Shown: in pieces, positions 25,487 to 33,802 of the stretch
Layout: the number at the start of each line of letters is the position of its first letter
Numbering within the stretch: the first letter of the stretch is position 1
Origin: Sulfurifustis variabilis
Lineage (GTDB): Bacteria; Pseudomonadota; Gammaproteobacteria; Acidiferrobacterales; Sulfurifustaceae
Direction: 5' to 3'
DNA length: 64,000 nucleotides
NCBI RefSeq assembly: GCF_002355415.1
Contig: NZ_AP014936.1
Span: forward strand, 2,790,001-2,854,000
Program-made: the position numbers and the translations under genes
The notes under the pieces: model-generated
Databases searched by the model: none
Told to the model about the DNA's origin: nothing
What the model saw: only the letters and a program-made list of their open reading frames with translations

Positions 25487-26482
25487 ATGGCGACCCGCGC
25501 GATTCCGATCACCGAACTGCGCTCGCCGCGCGGCTTCCGCGCGGTGCTGTCCCGCCACGGCGAGGGCGCGCTCCTGCGTGCGCCCCTGAGCGAGCTGCAG
25601 GTCAATGTCGGACGCCTGTGCAACCAGGCGTGCTCGCACTGCCACGTCGACGCCGGACCGAAGCGCACCGAAGTCATGACGTGGGAGACGATGGCGCGCA
25701 TCCTCGACTGGGCGCGACGCTCGGGGATCCGGCAGGTCGACATCACCGGCGGCGCGCCGGAGACGAACCCCGAATTCCGGCGCTTCGTCGACGGCTTCCT
25801 GGCGCTCGGCTGCGCGGTCACCTCGCGCTGCAACCTCACGATCCTCACCGAGCCGGGGCAGGAGGACCTCGCGACCTGGTACGCCGCGCGGGGCGTGCGC
25901 CTCGTCGGCTCGCTGCCCTGCTACACGCGCGACAACGTCGACGCGCAGCGCGGCAAGGGCGTGTTCGACAAGAGCATCCGCGCCCTGCGCGCCCTGAACG
26001 ACGCCGGCTACGCCCGCGAGCCCCGCCTCGCGCTCGACCTGGTGTACAACCCCGGCGGCGCGTACCTGCCGGGAGACCAGCGAAAGCTCGAGGCGGACTA
26101 CAAGCGCCGGCTGGCAGACGAGTTCGGGATCGTGTTCAACCGCCTGCTCACCCTCGCCAACCTCCCCATCAACCGCTTCGCGCACTACCTCGAACGCACC
26201 GGCGAGTACGGGCGCTACATGGCGCTCCTCGAAGAGAGCTTCAACCCGGCCACGCTTCCGGGCCTCATGTGCCGGCACCTGCTTTCGGTCGACTGGCTCG
26301 GACGCGTGTACGACTGCGACTTCAACCAGATGCTGGACCTGCCGCTCGCCGCCCGGCCGCACCGATACCTCTGGGACGTCGACGCGTCGTCGCTCGCCGG
26401 ACAGCCGATCGCCACGGACGTGCACTGCCTCGGTTGCACGGCCGGCGCGGGCAGCAGCTGCGGCGGCGCCCTCGTCGACTGA
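25487..26482 (+). CDS. arsS: Arsenosugar biosynthesis radical SAM protein ArsS
   Basis: A 331-residue radical SAM enzyme of the ArsS family, proposed to join the 5'-deoxyadenosyl group of SAM to methylated arsenic in arsenosugar synthesis. The cluster motif CNQACSHC is at residues 44-51. GGAPETNPEFR and the DUF3641-type C-terminus with CDFNQ and a cysteine cluster (CLGCTAGAGSSCGG) follow. The family name rests on genome association with arsM; no arsM is visible here. Two glycosyltransferase genes of the types linked to ArsS lie 4.5 kb downstream. A role in a different thiol or nucleoside modification is possible. Confidence 0.85.
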   Translation: MATRAIPITELRSPRGFRAVLSRHGEGALLRAPLSELQVNVGRLCNQACSHCHVDAGPKRTEVMTWETMARILDWARRSGIRQVDITGGAPETNPEFRRFVDGFLALGCAVTSRCNLTILTEPGQEDLATWYAARGVRLVGSLPCYTRDNVDAQRGKGVFDKSIRALRALNDAGYAREPRLALDLVYNPGGAYLPGDQRKLEADYKRRLADEFGIVFNRLLTLANLPINRFAHYLERTGEYGRYMALLEESFNPATLPGLMCRHLLSVDWLGRVYDCDFNQMLDLPLAARPHRYLWDVDASSLAGQPIATDVHCLGCTAGAGSSCGGALVD

Positions 26483-26500
26483 TTCCAGATCCCGGCGCCT

Positions 26501-26516
26501 GTTGACGGCCGTCAAC
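26501..26516. promoter_or_regulatory. 16-bp palindrome, candidate activator site
   Basis: GTTGACGGCCGTCAAC is a perfect 16-bp palindrome. It lies just after arsS and about 75-90 bp before the expected transcription start of a sigma-54-like promoter at 26564. That is a typical distance for an enhancer-binding protein site. The regulator is unknown. Confidence 0.45.
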
Positions 26517-26533
26517 GGGAAAACGATTTTCCC
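26517..26533 (+). terminator. Hairpin after arsS
   Basis: GGGAAAA (26517-26523) and TTTTCCC (26527-26533) form a perfect 7-bp stem with a CGA loop, directly abutting the 16-bp palindrome. It could end arsS transcription, since the right arm supplies a short T-run, or form part of a compound operator. Confidence 0.4.
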
Positions 26534-26563
26534 TCTTGTTCATGATCACCTGATCGGATAGCG

Positions 26564-26577
26564 CGCACGCTTCTTGC
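26564..26577 (+). promoter_or_regulatory. Near-consensus sigma-54 promoter
   Basis: CGCACGCTTCTTGC matches GGCACG-N4-TTGC at all positions except the first G. It shares its N4 spacer (CTTC) with the promoter at 11471. A transcript would start near 26589, about 50 bp before the ATG at 26638. Loss of one G of the -24 pair would weaken it, so confidence is moderate. Confidence 0.45.
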
Positions 26578-26637
26578 TACATCTGTAGGGAGGCGCCGAG
26601 AACGGCCCGGCGCCCGATTCACAGCGAGGACTGCGTC

Positions 26638-27051
26638 ATGATCCGATCCCCCCATCTCATCCGGCGAGGTGTCGTCGCGCTGCTGGCCTCCCTGGCGCTC
26701 GGCGCCGTGATCGCCGGCGCGCCGCCCCCGGCGGAGGCAGACGATTACCTGAGCGCCATCAACGCGGAAGGCGACCGGCTGGAGTCCCTCGGCAAGGCAC
26801 GCCGCGAGCGCGAGCTGCTCGAACGGCGCGTGAGCCAGCCGGCGGCCGCGACCCCGGTGGCCGCCGATCAGGCGCAGTTCGAGCGGGAGCTCAACGCGGA
26901 GTTTCCGGCGAGCTACGCGCTCTACTCCATGATGGGCGCCGACGACCGAACGAAGGTCTACGCCGAATACCGGGAGTCGCGCTCCGGGGGAGCCGCCCGT
27001 TTCTTCCCCGTGCTGAACCGCATCATCGCGCTTTCGACCAAGAACCGTTGA
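26638..27051 (+). CDS. Small exported protein, unknown function
   Basis: A 137-residue protein with a clear signal peptide (GVVALLASLALGAVIAG, cleavage near residue 36). The mature part is helical and hydrophilic. It has no cysteine or known motif; the most notable stretch is ELNAEFPASYALYSMMGADDR. It is followed after 10 bp by the exported rhodanese-like protein, so the two are probably one operon and may act together in the periplasm. GAGGA precedes the ATG. I do not recognise the family. Confidence 0.72.
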   Translation: MIRSPHLIRRGVVALLASLALGAVIAGAPPPAEADDYLSAINAEGDRLESLGKARRERELLERRVSQPAAATPVAADQAQFERELNAEFPASYALYSMMGADDRTKVYAEYRESRSGGAARFFPVLNRIIALSTKNR

Positions 27052-27061
27052 GGAACGCTTC

Positions 27062-27790
27062 ATGAAAAAGATCCTGCTCACCAGCCTGCTGCTCGGCTCC
27101 TCTCTCGGCGCCGCGCCCGCCCCGGCCAAGGACGTCAACATCACCGAGTACCTGCCGGAAGTCACGTTCTTCGCCCAGGGCAAGAAGTACACGATCGAAC
27201 GCGTGCAGGACCCGGAGCACGAGCTCAGCGGGGGCTTCGCGAAGACCTCGCGCAAGTGCCCGCCCTTTTGCGTGCACCCGATGCAGATCGCGCCCGGGGT
27301 CAACACCGTGGCCGAGCTCGAGCTGCTCGAGTTCGCCAAGAACAAGCTGGAAAAAGGCAACGGCGTCCTGGTCGACGCCCGCACGCCGTCCTGGTACCAG
27401 AAGGGCACCATCCCCGGGTCGATCAACATCCCGTTCACGGTGTTCGACCTGAGGGAAACCGATCCGGAGCTCGTGAAGACCCTGGAGCTCCTCGGCGTCC
27501 GCAAGGGCCAGTCGGTCAACTACGCGGACATGGAGCACCGGGCGATGGACGAGCTGGGCGAGGCAAAGCGGGCGTTCCCCTACGACTTCTCGCGCGCGAA
27601 GGACGTGCTCCTCTTCTGCAACGGCCCCTGGTGCGACCAGTCGCCCCGCGCGATCCGCGCGCTGGTGAAGCTCGGTTACCCCACGAACAAAATCTACTAC
27701 TACCGCGGCGGCATGCAGGTGTGGCTCCTGCTCGGCTTCAACGCCTACGTGCCCGACGCCCCGCCGGTCAAAACCGCCGAAAAGCGCTAG
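27062..27790 (+). CDS. Periplasmic rhodanese-domain protein
   Basis: A 242-residue exported protein (signal peptide about residues 1-22) with a C-terminal rhodanese-like domain at about residues 95-235. The active-site cysteine is in VLLFCNGPWCDQSPRA, and a second Cys four residues on could form a disulfide. An N-terminal extension contains KTSRKCPPFCVHP, with two more cysteines. A role in transferring sulfane sulfur or in thiol redox in the periplasm is plausible. It is in an operon with the small exported protein upstream. The loop (Cys-Asn-Gly-Pro-Trp-Cys) differs from classic thiosulfate sulfurtransferases. Confidence 0.82.
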   Translation: MKKILLTSLLLGSSLGAAPAPAKDVNITEYLPEVTFFAQGKKYTIERVQDPEHELSGGFAKTSRKCPPFCVHPMQIAPGVNTVAELELLEFAKNKLEKGNGVLVDARTPSWYQKGTIPGSINIPFTVFDLRETDPELVKTLELLGVRKGQSVNYADMEHRAMDELGEAKRAFPYDFSRAKDVLLFCNGPWCDQSPRAIRALVKLGYPTNKIYYYRGGMQVWLLLGFNAYVPDAPPVKTAEKR

Positions 27791-27799
27791 TCCGACGCC

Positions 27800-27831
27800 C
27801 GCCCTCTCCCCCGCGCCGGGGAGAGGGCGGA
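27800..27831. repeat. Long GC hairpin of the CCCTCTCC type
   Basis: Arms CCGCCCTCTCCCC and its exact complement (13 bp each, 27800-27812 and 27819-27831) enclose a 6-nt loop just after the rhodanese stop. There is no T-run, so it is more like an intergenic repeat of the CCCTCTCC/GGAGAGGG kind seen in GC-rich proteobacteria than a classic terminator. It could still stabilise or end the transcript. Confidence 0.65.
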
Positions 27832-28036
27832 CGGGGGCACGGCCAGACGCCGCGCTCCAACGCCCGCCTCGCCTTCTCCCGCCGGCTCGCGCGTTCGCCT
27901 CCCGCTGTCTATAAAGAGAGGAAACACCGACGGATCACGCCGCGCCGCGCGAACGGCGACGCGCCGGCGCGCGCCGGGTGCGCCGGCCCGCCGACCGTGC
28001 CCACCGGTGAACGACCGCAACGAGGAGCAGAACGTC

Positions 28037-29059
28037 ATGTCCATGGCGAACGAGGATCTCAAGAAGAAGCCCGCCATCAAGCAGCCGCCGGTGCTGTTCG
28101 AAAAGACCCAGGCCATCATCGAGAAGATCCAGAACGTGCTGGACGGCACCCTGATCGCCTACTGGAACAATCCCCGGGGATCGGTCTGCCAGGACGACGT
28201 GGTCGCCCTTTACGAGCTGCTGGAAGGCCTCGGGAAACGCGACCGGATCTTTCTTTTCATCAAGTCGAACGGCGGCACGGGCCGCGCCTCGCTGCGCATC
28301 GTCAACCTGATCCGCCAGTACTGCCGGGAGCTGGTCGCGCTCATTCCGATCGAGTGCGCCTCGGCGGCCACCATGATGGCCCTGGGCTGCAACGAGATCC
28401 GGATGGGTCCCATGGCGTACCTGACCTCCGTCGACACCTCGCTGACCCACGATCTCTCCCCCATCGATCGCGACAACGACCGCGTCAGCGTCAGCCTGGA
28501 CGAGCTGATGCGCGTCGTGCGGCTGTGGCGCAGCGAGAAAGGCAGCGAGGAATCGAACCCGTACCACGCCCTCTTCCAGTACGTCCACCCACTCGTGATC
28601 GGCGCCGTCGACCGTGCCGAGTCGCTGTCGATCATGCTCTGCCGGGAGCTGCTCTCCTACCACATCGACGACCAGGCGAGGGCCGAGCAGATCGCCAACA
28701 CGCTCAACGCCAAGTATCCGTCGCACAACTACCCGATCCTCTTCGAGGAAGCGCGCAAGATCGGCCTGAACGCGACCCAGATGGAGAAGGAAACCAACTC
28801 CCTGCTGCTCGATCTCAACGAGCTTTACAGCGAAATGGGACAGAAGGCGACGACGGACTTCGACGAGATTCGCGCGCACGGCAACGAGATCCTGAACATA
28901 CTCGAGACCCCGGGCGCGCAGATCTACTACCAGCAGGACAAGGACTGGTTCTACCGTACCGAAGAGCGGCGCTGGATCACCATGAACGACAACAGCAGCT
29001 GGCGGAAGATCGTGAAGAAGGACGGCAAGATGCGCATGTCCGTCCTGCACATCGCCTGA
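28037..29059 (+). CDS. SDH-type serine protease-like protein (ClpP/crotonase fold)
   Basis: A 340-residue cytosolic protein of the serine dehydrogenase proteinase family, with the ClpP/SppA fold. The glycine-rich oxyanion region is SNGGTGRASLR. A likely nucleophilic Ser sits in ECASAATMMALGCNEIRMG, followed by GPMAYLTSVDTSL. The N-terminal 40 residues are charged; there is no signal peptide. The ATG at 28037 has GAGGAG 9 bases upstream; an earlier GTG at 28007 is less likely. Upstream, TATAAAG near 27910 may be a -10 element. Family members resemble membrane-associated SppA enzymes but lack the helix, and their substrates are unknown. Confidence 0.75.
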   Translation: MSMANEDLKKKPAIKQPPVLFEKTQAIIEKIQNVLDGTLIAYWNNPRGSVCQDDVVALYELLEGLGKRDRIFLFIKSNGGTGRASLRIVNLIRQYCRELVALIPIECASAATMMALGCNEIRMGPMAYLTSVDTSLTHDLSPIDRDNDRVSVSLDELMRVVRLWRSEKGSEESNPYHALFQYVHPLVIGAVDRAESLSIMLCRELLSYHIDDQARAEQIANTLNAKYPSHNYPILFEEARKIGLNATQMEKETNSLLLDLNELYSEMGQKATTDFDEIRAHGNEILNILETPGAQIYYQQDKDWFYRTEERRWITMNDNSSWRKIVKKDGKMRMSVLHIA

Positions 29060-29136
29060 GGCGCCAAGGCGCGCCCGACAGCCGGGGACGGACGCACCGG
29101 AGGCGACCTCGGCCCGGCGGCGCGTCGCGCCCCCGG

Positions 29137-30141
29137 TCAGCGATCTCGACCCTCGATCGCCTTGCGCAGCCCTTCCGTGAACCTCAGCCGCCCGCTGTCG
29201 TCGATCAGCAGCGCGTCGACGCCCGGCATCCGTTCCACCAGCCGCATTCCCCGCTCCGCGCCCAGCACGAACACGCTCGTCGACAGCGCGTCGGTCGTGG
29301 TGCTGTCCGGTCCGAGTATGCTCACGCTGCGCAGGCCTCGCGCCGACTTCCCGGTCTTCGGGTCGAGGATATGGTGATAGCGCACGCCGTCCCGTTCGAA
29401 GTACCGCTCGTAGTCGCCCGAGGTGGAGATCGCGGCGTTGACGAGCGGCAGGACCGCGACCACGTCCTCGCGGCGGCGCGGATCGCGGATGCCGATCATC
29501 CACGGGCGTCCCCGGTGATCGCCGAGCACGCGGCTGTCGCCGCCCGCCGTGACGATGGCGGCGGCGACGCCGCGCCCGGCGAGCAGCGCGATGCTCCGGT
29601 CGACCGCATGGCCCTTGGCGATGCCGCCGAGGTCGATACGGACGCCCGCGCGCGCGTAACGCACGGTGGTCGTGGCCGCGTCGAGCACGACGTGGCGATA
29701 GTCGATCGCGTCCAGTCGCCGCGCGATCTCCTCCTCGCTCGGCGCGACGCCGCGCGGGTAGTCGTAGAGGTACCCGACGCTCGAGTAGGTGACGTCGAAC
29801 GCGCCGCCGGTGAGCCGCGAGAACTCGAGCGCGCGGGTGATGAGATCGAAAAGCTCGCGGCTCACGCGCACCGGGCCGCGGGCCGCCTCGCGGTTCAGGC
29901 GCGACAGCTCGCTCTCGGGCTTGTACGTGCTCATGAGGCGATCGATGCGCCGCATCTCCTCCATCACCGCGGCGATTCCCGCGCGGCCCGCGTCCGGGTC
30001 CTCGTGCCACAGCTCGACGCGCACCTCGGTCCCCATGATCGCTTCGTGCCCGCTCAGCCATTCGGCGAGCGCGGGCCGCGCCGCGGGCAGCACGAGCGCC
30101 ACGGCGAGCGCGAAAGAGGATGCGACGCGCGGTCGGATCAA
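29137..30141 (-). CDS. apbE: FAD:protein FMN transferase ApbE-like, TTG start
   Basis: A 334-residue exported flavin transferase (signal segment ALAVALVLPAARPALA) that attaches FMN to Thr residues of target proteins in the periplasm. Conserved features are IMGTEVRVELW, TGGAFDVTYSSVG, the ligand motif RIDLGGIAKGHAVDRS, TAGGDSRVLG and HHILDPKTGKSARG. The late TTTDALSTSVFVLG contributes the magnesium site. The start is a TTG whose last two bases overlap the stop of the upstream gene (TTGA). It is last in a five-gene operon. The nearby rnfB is a separate unit and lacks rnfG/rnfD targets, so the substrate protein is not visible. Confidence 0.9.
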   Translation of the reverse strand: MIRPRVASSFALAVALVLPAARPALAEWLSGHEAIMGTEVRVELWHEDPDAGRAGIAAVMEEMRRIDRLMSTYKPESELSRLNREAARGPVRVSRELFDLITRALEFSRLTGGAFDVTYSSVGYLYDYPRGVAPSEEEIARRLDAIDYRHVVLDAATTTVRYARAGVRIDLGGIAKGHAVDRSIALLAGRGVAAAIVTAGGDSRVLGDHRGRPWMIGIRDPRRREDVVAVLPLVNAAISTSGDYERYFERDGVRYHHILDPKTGKSARGLRSVSILGPDSTTTDALSTSVFVLGAERGMRLVERMPGVDALLIDDSGRLRFTEGLRKAIEGRDR

Positions 30142-30764
30142 AGGAAGCGCATCAACGGCTCGTATCCCCGGCCGATGAGCCAGAGGTCCGCGGCGGTGTC
30201 GATGTCGCGCAGGCGGGAGAGCAACTCGAAGTGGAGACCGATCGCGGCCGCGCGCGCGAGCGTCTCCTCGAGGACGGTCGCGCCGCCCCACGGCATGCGG
30301 GCGAACAGCGCGTCGTGCGCCTCGGTCAGCCCGATGAGATAGTAGCCGCCGTCCTCGGTGGGACCCAGCACGTTGCGCCCCTTGGCCAGGTGCGCGTTCG
30401 CCTCGTCGAGCACGTCCCAACGGCAGTGGGGCACGTCGGAGCCGAGCACGGCGGCCGCGCCGTGGCGCTCGATGCCGAAACGCAGCGCCGCGAGCATCCG
30501 CGCGCCGAGATCGGCGCCCGTCTGGTCGAGGAGCCGCAGCCGGAAGTCGCGCGCGAGCTCCTCGAACAGCGGGTGGTCGGTGTCGGGCGCGCCGCAGAGG
30601 TAGATATCGCCGGGCCAGCTCGAGACGGCGAGGCCGACCGTTTCGCGGATCATCACCTCCGCGATTGCCGCCGCCTGCTCGGGCGAGTAATCGGGAAGAA
30701 GGCGGGTCTTCGTCTGCCCGGGCAATGGCTGCTTCGCGAAAATCATCAGCGCCGGCTGGGGCAT
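30138..30764 (-). CDS. Glycosyltransferase, DUF2064/TIGR04282 type
   Basis: A 208-residue GT-A fold protein of the DUF2064 family (TIGR04282, named for co-occurrence with arsenosugar synthesis). Marks are IFAKQPLPGQTKTRLLP near the N-terminus (nucleotide binding), AVLGSDVPHC, GPTEDGGYYLIGL and ETLARAAAIGL. It may be a nucleotidyl- or glycosyl-transferase acting on a sugar precursor. It overlaps apbE downstream and follows the TIGR04283 gene after 3 bp. This pair of glycosyltransferases is a recognised combination. The true substrate is unproven. Confidence 0.87.
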   Translation of the reverse strand: MPQPALMIFAKQPLPGQTKTRLLPDYSPEQAAAIAEVMIRETVGLAVSSWPGDIYLCGAPDTDHPLFEELARDFRLRLLDQTGADLGARMLAALRFGIERHGAAAVLGSDVPHCRWDVLDEANAHLAKGRNVLGPTEDGGYYLIGLTEAHDALFARMPWGGATVLEETLARAAAIGLHFELLSRLRDIDTAADLWLIGRGYEPLMRFL

Positions 30765-30767
30765 GGC

Positions 30768-31490
30768 CTACTTATACCATTGGGCCAGCCGCCCGGGGGA
30801 GACGCCGATTCCGTAGAGGCCGCGCAGTAGCCACATCCTGACCACGGTCCGGGCGACGCCGTCGCGCTCCCAGCGCCGGCTCGACGCCACGACCCGGTCG
30901 CGCAGCCGCGCCGGCCGCTCCACCCACTTGAGGCGCGTCGAGAGCGCGATATCCTCCATGAGCGGGATGGCCGGAAAACCGCCGAGCATCCGAAAGACGT
31001 CGCGCCGCACGAAGATCGCCTGGTCCCCCGTCGCTATGCCCGTGACGGCGGAGCGCCAATTCATCAGCCACTCGATCGCCCGGAAGACCGCAGCGCCGCC
31101 CGACAGGCGCACGTCGAAGCGCCCCCACGCCCGCCCGCCGGCGACGACCTCGCGGACTCGCGCGAGGGCGCCGGGCGGCAACCGCGTATCCGCATGCAGG
31201 AAGAGCAGCACGTCGGCCCCCGCCGCGCGGGCGCCGCGGTTCATCTGCGCGGCGCGTCCACGCGGCGCGGACAGGCGCCGGGGCGGCAGCGGGCCGATTC
31301 CGATCTTCGCCGTCCGGGCATCGAGCGCGGCGCCGGTCACGGCGTCGCCCGCGACCTCGACCAGGATGAGCTCGTCGGGGATATTGTCGCCGGAAAGGGA
31401 ATCGAGCGCGGCGGGCTCGCTCTCCCGCCACAACGGCACGATGACCGCGATCGACGGCCGGCGCCCCGGCCTCTCGCCGGGCGGACTCAA
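30768..31490 (-). CDS. Glycosyltransferase family 2, TIGR04283 type, TTG start
   Basis: A 240-residue GT2 enzyme of the TIGR04283 type, associated by co-occurrence with ArsS. Seen are SIAVIVPLWRE at the N-terminus, the acidic metal-binding segment LLFLHADTRLP, and GDQAIFVRRDVFRMLGGFP with PLMEDIALSTRLK. The start is TTG overlapping the upstream stop as TTGA. Together with the TIGR04282 protein it may glycosylate an arsenic- or lipid-linked intermediate. The sequence supports the family, but the reaction is inferred from genome associations. Confidence 0.87.
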   Translation of the reverse strand: MSPPGERPGRRPSIAVIVPLWRESEPAALDSLSGDNIPDELILVEVAGDAVTGAALDARTAKIGIGPLPPRRLSAPRGRAAQMNRGARAAGADVLLFLHADTRLPPGALARVREVVAGGRAWGRFDVRLSGGAAVFRAIEWLMNWRSAVTGIATGDQAIFVRRDVFRMLGGFPAIPLMEDIALSTRLKWVERPARLRDRVVASSRRWERDGVARTVVRMWLLRGLYGIGVSPGRLAQWYK

Positions 31491-31741
31491 TGGGTCGGGT
31501 GCGAGGCGGCGCGCCCGCGGCGCGCGAGCTTGAGCACGAGCAGCACCGGAAGCGCCGCGTGCATGAGGAGATCGAAGATGTCGAGCGGGCGCGAGAGCTG
31601 CCCCGCGGCGAGCATCTTGATCTTCTGCCAGACGTGCGGCTCCGGCGTGAAGGGCGCAAGGCCCAGGAACAGGGCGCCGATCGCGAGCGGGATCAGCGGA
31701 ACGCTGTCCAGCCACGCGAGCAGCTCACGCGGCGGCGCCAC
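31487..31741 (-). CDS. Small conserved membrane protein
   Basis: An 84-residue protein with two hydrophobic segments: [17 protein letters not shown] near residues 15-31 and [16 protein letters not shown] near 60-75. A conserved-looking motif [19 protein letters not shown] lies between them. Similar short proteins are sometimes labelled RND transporter without evidence. It starts with GTG at 31741 inside the end of gloA and overlaps the glycosyltransferase start, so it is tightly coupled in the operon. The role is unknown. Confidence 0.72.
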   Translation of the reverse strand: MAPPRELLAWLDSVPLIPLAIGALFLGLAPFTPEPHVWQKIKMLAAGQLSRPLDIFDLLMHAALPVLLVLKLARRGRAASHPTH

Positions 31742-32129
31742 CCTGCGTTCCTTTCTGGATCAGCTCGATCTTGTACCCGTCGGGATCCTGGACGAACGCG
31801 ATCACGCTGGTCCCGTGCTTCATCGGCCCGGCCTCGCGGACGACGTTGCCGCCCCGGCGCTTGATCTCCTCGCAGGCCGCGTACGCGTCGTCGACCTCGA
31901 CGGCGATATGCCCGAAGGCGTTACCCATGTCGTACTTCTCCGTTCCCCAGTTGTAGGTGAGCTCGATGACGGCGTGCTCGGCCTCCGACCCGTATCCCAC
32001 GAACGCGAGCGTGAACTTGCCGTCCGGATACTCCTTACGGCGCAGCAGCTTCATGCCCAGAACCTCGGTGTAGAAGCGCAGCGAGCGCTCGAGATCGCCC
32101 ACCCGTATCATCGTATGCAGAACGCGCAT
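31725..32129 (-). CDS. gloA: Lactoylglutathione lyase (glyoxalase I)
   Basis: A 134-residue glyoxalase I that converts the hemithioacetal of methylglyoxal and glutathione to S-lactoylglutathione. Metal ligands are visible at His in VLHTMIRV, Glu in AVIELTYN, His in FGHIAVEV and Glu in YKIELIQ, the pattern of nickel-type enzymes. [18 protein letters not shown] is almost diagnostic. It heads a tightly overlapping operon with a membrane protein, two glycosyltransferases and apbE, which is an odd setting for a detoxification enzyme. Confidence 0.95.
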   Translation of the reverse strand: MRVLHTMIRVGDLERSLRFYTEVLGMKLLRRKEYPDGKFTLAFVGYGSEAEHAVIELTYNWGTEKYDMGNAFGHIAVEVDDAYAACEEIKRRGGNVVREAGPMKHGTSVIAFVQDPDGYKIELIQKGTQGGAAA

Positions 32130-32212
32130 GACACCCCCCGATGCAGGCGCGGGAGAGTACTCCGGATGGCGGGGGACTTCAAACCGGCGAGAGCCGCGCC
32201 GGCGCCCGGCGG

Positions 32213-33523
32213 CTAGTGCTGCGCCAGCTGTCCCGGATCGAGCGTGTGGGTATAAAGAACGTAGTCGAGCCGGCGGCGCTTGGCGCTGTACATCGCGACG
32301 TCGGCGCGCCGCATCAGGAGGCTCGGGTCCGTGCCGTCCTGCGGATAGCGCGCGACGCCGATGCTCGCGCCGACGGACACCGTGCGTGCGCCGATGCGGA
32401 CCGGATGCTCGAACACCGCCGGCACCCGATCGAAGGCGCGGGTCGCGCTGGCGAGATCGCCGGCGCCGGGCAGCAGCAGCGCGAACTCGTCGCCGCCGAG
32501 GCGCGCGACCGTGGCCGAAGGCTCGACGGCCGTGCGCAGACGAACGGCGATCTGCTGCAGGGCGAGGTCGCCGGCATGATGACCGAGCGTGTCGTTGATC
32601 TCCTTGAATCCGTTGAAATCGAGGATGGCGAGCGCGAAACCCCTCCCCGACCGGCGCGCCTCCTCGATCGTCTCCGCGAGGCGGGCATGGAACAGCGCGC
32701 GGTTGGGAAGCGACGTCAGCGGATCGTACAGGGCCTGGCGCTCGATCTTGCGGTACGCCTGCTCCAGCTCCTCGGTGCGCTGCTCCACCCGGCGCTCCAG
32801 GTCCTGGTTCAGCGCGATGAGCTCGGCCTCCGCGCGCATCCGCTCGCGAAACGCCTGCTTGAGCATGTTCGACATGCCGTTGAAGGCGCGCGCCGTCTCG
32901 GCGAGCTCGTCGTTGCCGCGCACCTCCACCTCGTAGCCCGGCTCGCCGCCGGCGATGCGCTGCGCACCCACCTTGATCGCGTCGAGCGCGTGGGTGAGAT
33001 AGATCACGAGCATGTACGAAAACGCCACGACCAGCATGACCTCGAGCGCCGCGATCGTGACGGTCTTTCGGCTGGCCTCGAGCAGCACGGTCCGCAGCCC
33101 GTCGGTGGCAAAACCGAGCTCGATGCGCCCGAAGCGCACGCCCGACTCGCCGATGTCGGCGAACGTGTGGAACACGCCGTCGCGCATCTCTTCCGGCCGC
33201 GGGTCCGGCAGGGCGGTCGGCGTAGGCGCGACCGGCGACCCCGCCTGGGCGAGGACGCGGCCGGCCGAATCCCGCACCCGCGCGTACAGCGCACCCGTAT
33301 GCTCAATGGCGGTGCGGAGGACGTGGTCGAGCGCGGCGGCATCCTGCGCGAGCACGGCGGTGCGCGTGGTGGCCGCGAGCAGCGTCGCGGTGGTGTGCGC
33401 GCGCGCCGTGAATTCGGCGACGTTCGAGTTCTTGAGCAGCTGCAGGCTGTAGAAGACGAGCAGGAAGAGCAGGACGGATTCGATCAGGGCGACGCCGACG
33501 ATCGTCTTCAGCCGGAACGACAA
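32213..33523 (-). CDS. Membrane diguanylate cyclase (HAMP-GGDEF)
   Basis: A protein of about 436 residues with a membrane helix ([17 protein letters not shown]), a periplasmic sensor region, a second helix near residue 190, a HAMP domain, a coiled coil and a GGDEF domain ([10 protein letters not shown]). It should make c-di-GMP. Unlike the other cyclases here it lacks an RxxD inhibitory site five residues before the motif, so feedback may be weaker. The chosen TTG at 33523 has GAGGG upstream. The frame is open to 33784, but the extra residues look like translated non-coding DNA. Confidence 0.85.
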   Translation of the reverse strand: MSFRLKTIVGVALIESVLLFLLVFYSLQLLKNSNVAEFTARAHTTATLLAATTRTAVLAQDAAALDHVLRTAIEHTGALYARVRDSAGRVLAQAGSPVAPTPTALPDPRPEEMRDGVFHTFADIGESGVRFGRIELGFATDGLRTVLLEASRKTVTIAALEVMLVVAFSYMLVIYLTHALDAIKVGAQRIAGGEPGYEVEVRGNDELAETARAFNGMSNMLKQAFRERMRAEAELIALNQDLERRVEQRTEELEQAYRKIERQALYDPLTSLPNRALFHARLAETIEEARRSGRGFALAILDFNGFKEINDTLGHHAGDLALQQIAVRLRTAVEPSATVARLGGDEFALLLPGAGDLASATRAFDRVPAVFEHPVRIGARTVSVGASIGVARYPQDGTDPSLLMRRADVAMYSAKRRRLDYVLYTHTLDPGQLAQH

Positions 33524-33802
33524 GCCGGCGCCCTCAGCGCGCGCCGCCGCGGCCGCGACCGGCCGCCGTCGGTGTCCGACTCGGGTCCGCGCGGATCGTT
33601 CGCGTCGTCTCGAGGTTCGGGCCGCGGATGGGGCCCGTCGCCACGGAGTCTCCCCGCTCCACTGCCGTCCTCCTTTTCGTCGGGATACGAATGAGTATAA
33701 CGAGGGGTCGCGACGCGCACGGTTCGCCGGTCGAACCGATTCCGCCGCCCGGCGCCCGCCATGCGGGAATGGCCCCGACGCCATCGGGGGCGGGATGAGG
33801 TA

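Noticed and set aside
27256-30342. A 1,028-codon plus-strand frame
   Set aside because: It crosses the rhodanese, SDH and apbE genes in another frame and shows no domain; it is a GC-driven shadow.
33524-33784. N-terminal extension of the 32213 diguanylate cyclase to an ATG at 33784
   Set aside because: The added residues are Arg-rich and look like translated intergenic DNA; a TTG with GAGGG lies just before the membrane helix.
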